A DNA stretch of 54,758 nucleotides. It comes from DATDAW01 sp036524675. GTDB lineage: Bacteria > Verrucomicrobiota > Verrucomicrobiia > Chthoniobacterales > DASVRZ01. The stretch is from contig DATDBU010000001.1 of the NCBI GenBank assembly GCA_036524675.1, forward strand, positions 1 through 54,758. Direction: 5' to 3'. A program made the translations under genes and the position numbers. Shown here one piece after another: positions 1-6,953 of this stretch; position 1 is the stretch's first letter, and each line of letters begins with the position of its first letter. Below the pieces are notes generated by a model, which had not been told where the DNA came from, ran no database searches, and saw only the letters and a list, made by a program, of their open reading frames with translations.

Positions 1-213
1 CTGGATCATCCCCAGGCCGAGGCTACCAACAACCTGGCCGAGCGTCAGCTGCGCGGCGCGGTCATCGCGCGAAAGCTCTCCTGCGGCAACAAAACCAACC
101 GGGGAGCCGCCGCCTGGCAAGTCCTCGCCTCTTTGAGCGCCACCTGCTCCCAGCGCTCCCTCGACTTTGTCGCCTTCATCGCCCCACGTCTCGCCCTCCA
201 CCAACGAGGCTAA
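1..213 (+). CDS. IS66-family transposase, C-terminal fragment (runs off left edge)
   Basis: The first 70 codons are open from base 1 to a TAA at 211-213 and have no start in the window. The peptide carries the block NNLAERQLR followed by a VIARKLSCGNKT-type stretch, a tryptophan and a TCSQ motif. This is the usual end of the catalytic DDE domain in IS66 transposases; the E of NNLAER fits the position of the last acidic catalytic residue. The 160 bases after the stop hold no gene, and I could not identify a terminal inverted repeat there. The rest of the element lies outside the window, so whether it is intact is unknown. The family call is fairly sure. Confidence 0.8.
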   Translation: MDHPQAEATNNLAERQLRGAVIARKLSCGNKTNRGAAAWQVLASLSATCSQRSLDFVAFIAPRLALHQRG

Positions 214-375
214 ACAGATACCTGGCCTGTTGTAACCGGCGGCTCGCCGGAGTCGAGGAACGTCCGCAGACTCACACAGAAATCGGCGGGCCGCCGAAGG
301 TAATAGGCCAGCGGCGCCAGCGGCCTGTCCTCCCCAGAAAAGAACGCGCGGGACGCGCGTACCACCCGCTGCAAA

Positions 376-837
376 TTACCTGGATGACTCGGCCGTTGCT
401 GCGGTCTTCAATTTATCGAGTTCGGCCAGAAACGCATCAGGGCCGCCTGGCATGTAACCGAGTTGGCCGATGGGTTTGCCCTCGGAATTGAGAACGATGA
501 TCGTGGGATAGCCTTCGATTTGATACTGCTCCTGCAGTTTTTCGTTCTGGGCCTGTAGCGTAGCGGACTGGGGTTTGTTCTGCGGGAAATCGAGCTCAAC
601 GAGTACCAGATTGTCTTTCGCGTAGTCTTTGAACTTCTGTTCGGAAAAAACTTCTTTATCCAATTTGATGCACCAGCCGCACCAGTCGGATCCCGTGAAG
701 TCGAGCAGCACCAGTTTGTTCTCGGATTTGGCTTGTTCGAGGCCCTTTTCGTAATTCTCCTCCCAACCGGGCTTTGCAAACATCGCGGCCGAGGAAAAAA
801 GCAAACTGAGGAAAGCAAGCGAGAGGATGTTTCTCAT
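376..837 (-). CDS. Secreted thioredoxin-fold protein with WCGWC active site
   Basis: This 153-residue protein starts at MRNILSLAF, where a hydrophobic signal peptide of about 20 residues begins. An upstream in-frame methionine at 882 would put 15 polar residues before the signal and was rejected. The mature part has the redox motif WCGWC in the context FTGSDWCGWC and a later cis-proline region GYPTIIV, both typical of the thioredoxin_7 group. Such proteins act in the periplasm as disulphide reductases or isomerases. Its partner is not evident: the next gene on this strand, folE2, is 63 bases upstream and is a cytoplasmic enzyme. The fold is sure; the substrate is unknown. Confidence 0.85.
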   Translation of the reverse strand: MRNILSLAFLSLLFSSAAMFAKPGWEENYEKGLEQAKSENKLVLLDFTGSDWCGWCIKLDKEVFSEQKFKDYAKDNLVLVELDFPQNKPQSATLQAQNEKLQEQYQIEGYPTIIVLNSEGKPIGQLGYMPGGPDAFLAELDKLKTAATAESSR

Positions 838-900
838 GATCTGAAACGTGCGTGTGGATGACAGTCGGGTCAAATTTCGCACACCAGGCGAGAATTGGGA

Positions 901-1692
901 TTACGTCGATTTTTCCACCAACGCGTAAGCGTTATGATTGTGAATTGACTCGAAATTTTCCGCTTCGATGCGATACCAGGTAATGTTTTGCTCGCGATTT
1001 GCACGCGCAGCAACGTTGCGGACAAGGTCCTCGACAAAAACGGGGTTCGCGTAGGCGTGTTCGGTGACTGCTTTTTCGTCGGGGCGCTTTAGCAAGCTAT
1101 AAAGCTCGCTGCTGGCGCTCGTTTCGACGAGGCGAATGAGGTCTTCGATCCAGATCGGTTTGTGGAAGCGGACGGCAAAAGTCACTTTTCCGCGTTGGTT
1201 GTGCGCACCGTGATCCGAAATGGCCTTGGAGCATGGGCAGAGAGTCGTGACGGGGACTATGACGGTGAGGACGAAATCAATTTTGCCGTTTTCCCAATTG
1301 GCGTTGAATTTGACTTCGTAATCGACCAGTCCACGCGCCTTTGTGGCGGGCGCGCGCTTTTCGATAAAGAAGGGGAAAACAAATTCGACGTGCGCTTTTT
1401 CCGAATGCAGACGGTCCACCAGGCGCTGCAGGATTTCGTGGATGTTTTGGACATGCAAAACCGGACCGTGCTCCTGCAGGACTTCGACAAACCGGCTCAT
1501 GTGCGTGCCTTTGTAGTGGTGCGGCAGATCAACGGTAAGCGCGCAGGTGGCAACGGTGTTTTGGAGGTGATGCGTCCGGTCGCGAATTTGGAGTGGAAAG
1601 CGCAGATTGGTAATTCCAACGCGATCTATGGCGATTTTGCGATGATCGGGCAGGCTCTGTGTGTCGGCCAGAATGAGATGCTCAGGTGGCAT
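901..1692 (-). CDS. folE2: GTP cyclohydrolase I, type IB (FolE2)
   Basis: FolE2 converts GTP to 7,8-dihydroneopterin triphosphate, the first step to folate and, in many bacteria, queuosine. The 263-residue length is usual for the family. Recognisable blocks are KGTHMSRF at about residues 61-68, the metal and substrate site CPCSKAIS at about 152-159 with its conserved cysteines, and GAHNQR just after. FolE2 can use metals other than zinc, so it often replaces or supports FolE under zinc limitation; no Zur-type operator was recognised upstream. thyA and folA, two more folate-cycle genes, lie 1.4-3 kb away on the other strand. The queuosine gene queA at 32-33 kb is a possible downstream consumer of the pathway. 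Confidence 0.95.
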   Translation of the reverse strand: MPPEHLILADTQSLPDHRKIAIDRVGITNLRFPLQIRDRTHHLQNTVATCALTVDLPHHYKGTHMSRFVEVLQEHGPVLHVQNIHEILQRLVDRLHSEKAHVEFVFPFFIEKRAPATKARGLVDYEVKFNANWENGKIDFVLTVIVPVTTLCPCSKAISDHGAHNQRGKVTFAVRFHKPIWIEDLIRLVETSASSELYSLLKRPDEKAVTEHAYANPVFVEDLVRNVAARANREQNITWYRIEAENFESIHNHNAYALVEKST

Positions 1693-1702
1693 GGTTTTTC
1701 AA

Positions 1703-1734
1703 AAGGCAGAAGGCAGGAGGCAGAAGGCAGAAGG
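1703..1734. repeat. Short purine-rich direct repeats (AGAAGGC-type)
   Basis: Four near-identical words of 7 bases (AGAAGGC, AGGAGGC, AGAAGGC, AGAAGGT) stand in a row just upstream of the folE2 start codon. The block is purine-only on one strand apart from the C of each unit. It lies between divergent genes (folE2 and an oxidoreductase). It resembles in style the other word-built spacer repeats in this window, but has no inverted partner here. Confidence 0.6.
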
Positions 1735-1861
1735 TGACGGAAGCGATTTGTCGATTGCTGGAGTCGGGTATCTTACGCGGGAAGATCGATTCGCAAAGAG
1801 TTTGAATGTTTGTCTTGCATCGCAACTTGGCCAGCGATAGTCGTCCGCCACTCAATTCTAT

Positions 1862-2989
1862 ATGCCACAAAAGCAAATCCGCGTCGGCGTTGTTGGTCTC
1901 GGCATGGGTCGTATCCACCTGCAGAACTATCAGAAGACGGAAAATTGCGTGGTCCAGGCCATCTGTGACCAGAGTGCGCCTTTGGTGCAGCATATCGGCG
2001 ATGAATTTGATGTGCCCCAACGCTTCACGGGTTTCGAGGATTTCATTGAAAAAGCGGAAATTGACGCAGTCTCGCTCGCGGTGCCGAATTTTCTGCACAA
2101 ACCGATGACGTTGAAGGCCCTGGACAAAGGGATTCACGTGATGTGTGAAAAACCGATGGCCATGAGTGCCGGCGAAGCGGAAATCATGCGCGCCAAAGTT
2201 CTCGAAACGGGCCGGAAGTTCATGATTCATTTCAACCAGCGCTTTCGGCCAGAGCATCAATACTTCAAGAAACTCGTCGTCGGTGGCGATCTCGGAAACG
2301 TGTATTACGCTTCGGCTGGCTGGCGGCGGATGCGTGGGATGCCGCGGTTTGGCGGATGGTTTGGGCAAAAGAAAATGTCCGGGGGCGGCCCGCTCATCGA
2401 TCTCGGCGTGCACATGCTTGATTTGAGCCGATGGCTCATTGGGAACCCGCGAGTCGTCACGGTCTCCGCAAGCACTTTCGCCCATATCGGGCAGGCGATG
2501 GCTCGCCAGCAGGCCAAGGATTTCGACGTGGAGGATCTGGCTTCGGCACTGATTCGTTTCGATGACGGCTCGAGCCTGATGCTGGAGGTGAGCTGGGCGC
2601 TGAACTTCGAAGAACGCGAAAAAGTTTACCTGGAAATGAGCGGCACGAAGGGCGGGCTTTCCAGTGTGTCGTTCGACTATCGCGATAATAGCGTCTGTAT
2701 TTTTAGAGAAGAACGCGGAGCGATGGTCAAAACAGTGCCGCTAAAGTACCCGACCGATATCGAGACGGCGCAACAGTATTTCGTGCGCAGTATCGTTGAA
2801 GATTTTCAACCAGACGGGGGTGCGGATGACGGTGTGGAAATCATGCGAATTCTTGACGCAATTTACGAAAGCGCGCGGATCGGACGCGAAGTGGAGGCTC
2901 GGAAGGTGGATCTGAGCGCACCACTACCCGAAGGCCAGGCTATTCCGCCGCTGTCCTCGCAAATCGTGCCGCCTATTGGGAGGACCTAG
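1862..2989 (+). CDS. Gfo/Idh/MocA-family NAD(P)-dependent oxidoreductase
   Basis: This 375-residue enzyme has an N-terminal Rossmann fold opening with VGVVGLGMGRIH. The CEKPMAM block near residue 97 carries the catalytic-site lysine of the family. The C-terminal alpha/beta domain contains GGGPLIDLGVHMLDL, with the conserved Asp and His of the active site. Members oxidise or reduce sugars, inositols and similar polyols, and the substrate cannot be read from sequence. The start follows an AT-rich spacer and leaves a normal N-terminus. A second member of the family lies at 40.9-41.9 kb; such paralogues are abundant in Verrucomicrobiota and Planctomycetota. No transport or sugar operon surrounds this copy. 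Confidence 0.9.
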   Translation: MPQKQIRVGVVGLGMGRIHLQNYQKTENCVVQAICDQSAPLVQHIGDEFDVPQRFTGFEDFIEKAEIDAVSLAVPNFLHKPMTLKALDKGIHVMCEKPMAMSAGEAEIMRAKVLETGRKFMIHFNQRFRPEHQYFKKLVVGGDLGNVYYASAGWRRMRGMPRFGGWFGQKKMSGGGPLIDLGVHMLDLSRWLIGNPRVVTVSASTFAHIGQAMARQQAKDFDVEDLASALIRFDDGSSLMLEVSWALNFEEREKVYLEMSGTKGGLSSVSFDYRDNSVCIFREERGAMVKTVPLKYPTDIETAQQYFVRSIVEDFQPDGGADDGVEIMRILDAIYESARIGREVEARKVDLSAPLPEGQAIPPLSSQIVPPIGRT

Positions 2990-3000
2990 GAGCTGCTCCG

Positions 3001-3078
3001 ATTCGTAATCTTTCCTCCTCGTCCCTTCTTCCTCAATTTTGGCCGGAGAATTGAGGAAGAGTAAGAATGATTACGATT
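3001..3078. repeat. Nested palindromic spacer repeat upstream of thyA
   Basis: The outer arms ATTCGTAATC (3001-3010) and GATTACGATT (3069-3078) are inverted copies with one mismatch. The inner arms TTCCTCAATT (3029-3038) and AATTGAGGAA (3049-3058) are perfect and enclose a 10-base loop. The whole could fold as a long hairpin, and may end the transcript of the upstream oxidoreductase. A related sequence stands before ribH (29074-29157). The right arm contains an ATG that opens in frame with thyA and gives a spurious MITI-type N-terminus. Confidence 0.75.
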
Positions 3079-3105
3079 GCGAGTAGGAGTAAGATTTTTA
3101 CTTCA

Positions 3106-3900
3106 ATGAACGCCTACCACGACCTCCTGCGCCTTGTCCTCGACCACGGGACGGAAAAAAACGACCGCACCGGCACGGGAACACTTTCCGTTTTTGGTGC
3201 GCAGGCCAGATTTGATCTGCGCGACGGGTTCCCGCTGCTTACGACGAAAAAGCTTCATCTCCGCTCGATCATTCACGAATTGCTGTGGTTTCTCAAAGGC
3301 GACACGAACATCCGTTATCTGCACGAGAACAAAGTCACCATCTGGGACGAATGGGCCGATAAAAATGGCGATCTCGGCCGTGTTTACGGCGCGCAATGGC
3401 GCGACTGGATCACCGCCGACGGACGGCACATTGATCAGATCGCGAATGTTGTCCGACAGATTCAACAGAATCCGGACAGCCGGCGACTCATTGTCACGGC
3501 CTGGAACCCCGGAGAAGTCGAGAAAATGGCGCTCCCCCCGTGTCACGCCCTGTTTCAGTTTGCCGTGCTCGACGGCCGTCTTGACTGCCAGCTTTACCAG
3601 CGCAGCGCGGATCTTTTTCTGGGTGTGCCTTTCAATATCGCTTCCTACGCGTTGCTCCTACTTATGATCGCGCAGGTTACTGGCCTTGAGGCGGGTTTTT
3701 TCATCCACACTTTCGGCGACCTACACATTTACAAGAACCATCTTGAGCAGGTTCACGAACAGCTCTCGCGCGATCCGCGCCCGCTGCCTACAATGCGCCT
3801 CAACCCCGCGGGGCGGGAGATCTTCAACTTCCGCTTCGAAGATTTCACCCTTGAAAACTACGATCCACACCCTGCCATCCGCGCTCCGATTGCCGTGTGA
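3106..3900 (+). CDS. thyA: Thymidylate synthase
   Basis: ThyA makes dTMP from dUMP using methylene-tetrahydrofolate. The protein has 264 residues, the same as the E. coli enzyme. The catalytic cysteine falls at residue 146 in PPCHALFQF, with RRLIVTAWNP before it and QRSADLFLGVPFN after it for dUMP and cofactor binding. The start was set at MNAYHDLL: an ATG 39 bases upstream is in frame but lies inside a spacer repeat, and it would add a 13-residue tail absent from the family. folA follows 117 bases downstream on the same strand, so the two genes that produce and recycle dihydrofolate are probably expressed together, unless the repeat between them terminates transcription. Confidence 0.97.
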   Translation: MNAYHDLLRLVLDHGTEKNDRTGTGTLSVFGAQARFDLRDGFPLLTTKKLHLRSIIHELLWFLKGDTNIRYLHENKVTIWDEWADKNGDLGRVYGAQWRDWITADGRHIDQIANVVRQIQQNPDSRRLIVTAWNPGEVEKMALPPCHALFQFAVLDGRLDCQLYQRSADLFLGVPFNIASYALLLLMIAQVTGLEAGFFIHTFGDLHIYKNHLEQVHEQLSRDPRPLPTMRLNPAGREIFNFRFEDFTLENYDPHPAIRAPIAV

Positions 3901-3905
3901 AAAGA

Positions 3906-4011
3906 GTTTTAGGTTTGTAAGTTTGTAAGTCTTAAGAAAAGACCTTGCTCAAACTTCCGCAGACTGGCACCCCTGCCGGTCTTACAAACTTAAGACTTAC
4001 AAACTTAAAAC
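3906..4011. repeat. Long inverted repeat built of TTTGTAAG/TCTTAAG words
   Basis: The left arm (3906-3936) and right arm (3981-4011) are imperfect inverted copies made of the words GTTTTAA, GTTTGTAAG and TCTTAAG. The 44 bases between them are unrelated and GC-richer. A second copy of the same design lies at 22927-23028 between dnaJ and rsmE, and a shorter AT-rich relative spans the folA/protease junction (about 4497-4525). The element fills the thyA-folA spacer and ends 6 bases before the folA start codon, so it must be in the transcript leader. Confidence 0.75.
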
Positions 4012-4017
4012 TTCCGA

Positions 4018-4500
4018 ATGAAATGGATGACCGCCATCGTCGCTATGGGCCGCAACCGCGTCATTGGGGACGGGAAACGGATCCCGTGGCATTTGCCCGA
4101 GGACTTGAAGTGGTTCAAAGAAAAAACGATGGGCGGCGCCCTCCTCATGGGCCGAAAAACATACGAATCCATCGGCCGCCCTCTTCCCGGACGCGATACC
4201 TACGTCGTCTCCCGCGGGCCGGCTATCACGGGCGTTACTATGATCCGAAACCTGGCGAAATTTGATACCCGAATTTCGGATCGCCCGTTTTTTGTCGTTG
4301 GGGGCGCCGAAATCTATCGTCAAACTCTAGACCGCTGCTCCGAGCTCTTTGTCACCCTTGTGGATACTGAGCCCGAAGGCGAAGTCCGAATGCCCGAGTT
4401 TGAAGATCGCTTCGACCTGGTGGAAGTCGTCCGCCATGGCGAGGGTTACCGCATCCTGCGCTACAAAAACCGGGCAGCAGTTCACCTTTTTGATTCTTAA
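4018..4500 (+). CDS. folA: Dihydrofolate reductase
   Basis: The enzyme reduces dihydrofolate to tetrahydrofolate with NADPH, regenerating the cofactor used up by ThyA. The 160 residues match the bacterial chromosomal type. Seen are the Met20-loop region VIGDGKRIPWHLPEDL with the acidic active-site Asp at about residue 29, the NADPH-binding blocks MGRKTYESIGRPLPGR and VSRG, and the VVGGAEIY loop. The start codon sits directly after the spacer palindrome, and no strong ribosome-binding site is visible. The gene is convergent with the M48 protease, 28 bases away, across an AT-rich stretch that could serve both as terminator. Confidence 0.96.
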   Translation: MKWMTAIVAMGRNRVIGDGKRIPWHLPEDLKWFKEKTMGGALLMGRKTYESIGRPLPGRDTYVVSRGPAITGVTMIRNLAKFDTRISDRPFFVVGGAEIYRQTLDRCSELFVTLVDTEPEGEVRMPEFEDRFDLVEVVRHGEGYRILRYKNRAAVHLFDS

Positions 4501-4528
4501 CTCTTAATTCTTAAGTTTTAATTTTACG

Positions 4529-5380
4529 TCACCGCTTCGTTTCCACGTTCGGAATTTTCAGCTGGTACGACTGCTGCGCGCCTTTCGACTGCTCATAAAT
4601 CTTCAACGCCTCCGGCATGTAGCTCTGCAGCTGCTGGATGCGGTTGTAATTGGAAGGGTGCGTTGAAGCAAATTCTGGCGGTTGCTGGCCACCGCTTGCC
4701 TGAGCCATTCGCTTCCAAAATTCAATCGCCTCCCGTGGATCGTATCCCGCGCGTGCCATATAAACCAGGCCGATGTGATCCGCTTCCAGCTCATGGTTCC
4801 GTGAAAACGGTAGAATCGCTCCATACTGGGCTGCGCCACCAAGCAGTGAGATCAGCGTCCGTTGCGATTGATAGTCCAGGTCCGCCATGGAAAACTGCGC
4901 GCCCGTCATCGCTGTCTGCATTAACTGCGATTGAAGCAGACGCTGCGAACCGTGGCGTGACGTCGCATGCGCCATTTCGTGACCCATCACCGTCGCCAGT
5001 CCCGCTGGTGTCTGCGCCACTGGCAGGATCCCAGTGTAAACGACGATCTTGCCGCCAGGCAGGCAGAACGCATTCACCTGCTGGCTGTCCACCACGCTCA
5101 CCGCCCACTGGAATTTCTTTGACGCATCCCCGGTCGCCCCGGCAAGCCGTTGGGCTACCTGCCGCACCATGTCCACTTGCGGCCCTGAAGGTATCACACG
5201 TTCTTCGGACAAAACCTGCTGGTAACTTTGCAATCCCAACCGGTCCTCCTGCGCTTCGCTCAGTGCCCCGCGGTGAGATTCCCCTGTCTCCGGGTTTACA
5301 AATTTCTCGGAGGAAAAATACTGCCACGCGACCACGAGTAGCGCGATCAAAATGGGGATGATCCGAATGCTTCTTTTCAC
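4529..5380 (-). CDS. M48-family zinc metalloprotease, membrane-anchored
   Basis: This 283-residue protein begins at a GTG giving (M)KRSIRIIPILIALLVVAW, an N-terminal membrane anchor or signal sequence. The open frame continues another 60 codons upstream, but those residues look unlike a protein start and were rejected. The zinc motif HEMAH lies at about residues 134-138. The third ligand is the glutamate of the HELEADHIG block near residue 198. This layout fits periplasmic M48 proteases of the BepA/LoiP type, which degrade misassembled outer-membrane proteins. The C-terminus ends after the STHPSNYNRI block common in these enzymes. No TPR domain is attached, unlike BepA. Confidence 0.9.
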   Translation of the reverse strand: MKRSIRIIPILIALLVVAWQYFSSEKFVNPETGESHRGALSEAQEDRLGLQSYQQVLSEERVIPSGPQVDMVRQVAQRLAGATGDASKKFQWAVSVVDSQQVNAFCLPGGKIVVYTGILPVAQTPAGLATVMGHEMAHATSRHGSQRLLQSQLMQTAMTGAQFSMADLDYQSQRTLISLLGGAAQYGAILPFSRNHELEADHIGLVYMARAGYDPREAIEFWKRMAQASGGQQPPEFASTHPSNYNRIQQLQSYMPEALKIYEQSKGAQQSYQLKIPNVETKR

Positions 5381-5648
5381 AGCCAAATCGTAGCCAAAAC
5401 CCTTTCCCTGCGAAAGGCGAAAAACTGTCAAAGTGCCGGCTGCGCTATGGCAGACAACTAACCACTCGGCGCCATCGGTTCGAGAGCTTTCTATTCGCGC
5501 GCAGTCGGCGCGTTCCGCACTTGCCAGAGCCGCAAGGCAAGCAGCACCATCGTCGCGCACCTAACCTAAGCAAGAACGGCTCATATTCCTCCACTGCCCG
5601 AACCAGGATTGCCTCGGCAAAAGAGCCTAGCTCCGTCGATTCGACAGC

Positions 5649-6029
5649 TCAGTCGAGCACCGGCATTCCAACGCTTAATAGGTAGTGGAAAGTAGCGTCG
5701 TAGTGCGCCGGCGGCCGCGTGTGGTCAGTAGGGTCGCCAGGTGGGACAAAGATCACCATTTCTTGCCGGGCTCTGGTGAGCAGGACACGGTAGGCGTTGC
5801 GGAGATAGTTCCGACTTTCCGGGACATGGATGTTGCACCAACGGCTCCCGCGGAAGTCGTGGCAGCTCCAGCCGGAGCCGGTGAAGCGGAAGTCGCCGTC
5901 CCAAGTCACGCATGTCCAGTCGAGTTCTAGTCCTTGGACCTGAAACTCCGTCGCCGCGTCTTCAAGGTAGTAGCTGGAGCGTATGTCGTTGCGGTCGCTG
6001 AGGAACCAATGCACCGGATCGACATTCAC
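5649..6029 (-). pseudogene. C-terminal remnant of a DUF2075-type helicase/ATPase
   Basis: About 126 codons match the end of DUF2075 (schlafen-like helicase) proteins. They include a WFL block, the LEDAATEFQVQGLELDW segment and the YRVLLTRARQEMVIFVPPGD motif, which corresponds to helicase motif VI. The ATP-binding N-terminal part is missing: four codons upstream of the first usable start there is an in-frame stop, and beyond it lies an unrelated HicB remnant. Full-length proteins of this family exceed 600 residues, so this is a 5'-truncated relic. The 268 bases between it and the M48 protease show no gene. Confidence 0.75.
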
Positions 6030-6038
6030 GCGAGTCGT

Positions 6039-6236
6039 TTAGGCATTTACCATCTCCTGACCGACGGCTACGTCGCTGACAGGAGTGTAGGTGTTGCCGG
6101 ACTCGCCATCGCAATAAAGTTCCACAGCTTCCTTGAGGTTCGCGACCGCTTCCTCGCGGGTCGAGCCGAAGCTTGAAACGTCCACCTTGAGGCAGCCGGC
6201 GTAGATCCATTTACGCGATGCCGCCGGGAGGTGAAG
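6039..6236 (-). pseudogene. HicB-type antitoxin remnant
   Basis: Reading the minus strand from about 6236 down to the TAA at 6039-6041 gives a frame with SSFGSTREEAVANLKEAVEL, the signature block of the RNase-H-like domain of HicB antitoxins. It is followed by a short tail YCDGE and more. No start codon precedes this block in frame; the frame is closed by a TAA at about 6237-6239. The first beta strands of the domain are therefore mostly lost. No hicA lies next to it. Its stop codon abuts the DUF2075 remnant, so the two fragments were probably brought together by deletion. An intact hicBA pair is at 46.6-47.2 kb. Confidence 0.65.
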
Positions 6237-6413
6237 TTAGGGCCTAGTAACTTGGTGGTAATCAAGATCCAGGTTTCGCGAGAGTGGCAGCCGGACGCTG
6301 GATCCATGGCAAAACGGTTTGCCCGGTGGGGATGAGGCTTTACGTTTAATGCATTGTTCCTGTTGTAAGTTTCCCACAATCAACCCCTCATCCCCAAATT
6401 CCCCTCCTGTCCT

Positions 6414-6860
6414 ATGCAAACGACTTACGTTCCCCTCATCAGTTCCAGCGTCTTCGGGCCGCTCGGCGTTCAACATCTTCCGCGGCTTTGGCTAAAGAAT
6501 TCCCTTGAAACGCTCGGCATCATTGCCCCCGGCTATCCCGGTTGCGGAAAAGGTTTTGATGCCATGGTTCTCAATGCGCTCGGCATCACCGAAGGTGCCG
6601 TGAAGGCTTTCATCGCGCAGTCACGGCCAACGTATCCTCAATTCGAAGCGTGGGTAAAAACCCAGCCAGGAGTGAAACTCGACAAGAACACCATCCATAA
6701 ACTGAATGTCGCGATCACCGGTTACATCCATGACGCAGATACGGTAAAAGACGTTCTTTCAGCAAACGGCCTCGCTGACGATGGGTCGATCACGCATGAC
6801 GCGGTTAATATCAACAATTTGGACGACTGGTACGAGTTCCATCAAGCCGTGCTGAAATAG
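6414..6860 (+). CDS. DUF5069 domain-containing protein
   Basis: This 148-residue soluble protein has no signal peptide or membrane segment. The block GPLGVQHLPRLWLKNSLE near the N-terminus, followed by GYPGCGKGFDAMVLNALGI and RPTYPQFEAWV, is what I recognise as the DUF5069 family, common in Verrucomicrobiota and related phyla. No function is known. It has no obvious operon partner: upstream are the DUF2075/HicB remnants on the other strand, and downstream pckG is convergent 93 bases away. The family call rests on memory of the motif and is moderately firm. Confidence 0.75.
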   Translation: MQTTYVPLISSSVFGPLGVQHLPRLWLKNSLETLGIIAPGYPGCGKGFDAMVLNALGITEGAVKAFIAQSRPTYPQFEAWVKTQPGVKLDKNTIHKLNVAITGYIHDADTVKDVLSANGLADDGSITHDAVNINNLDDWYEFHQAVLK

Positions 6861-6953
6861 CAGGAAACGTTAACATCCTGAACGGGCAAAAACCGCAGAC
6901 CGGGGAGCGTCGTCACGCCCCGGCTGCCGTGCCCCCAATGATTTCGTCCCTTT

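Noticed and set aside
1682..2485. Minus-strand frame of 267 codons
   Set aside because: It lies antisense to the oxidoreductase gene, and its C-terminal part comes from the purine repeat.
5381..5560. N-terminal extension of the M48 protease
   Set aside because: The 60 residues before the membrane helix have no similarity and would put the helix inside the chain; GTG at 5380 fits better.
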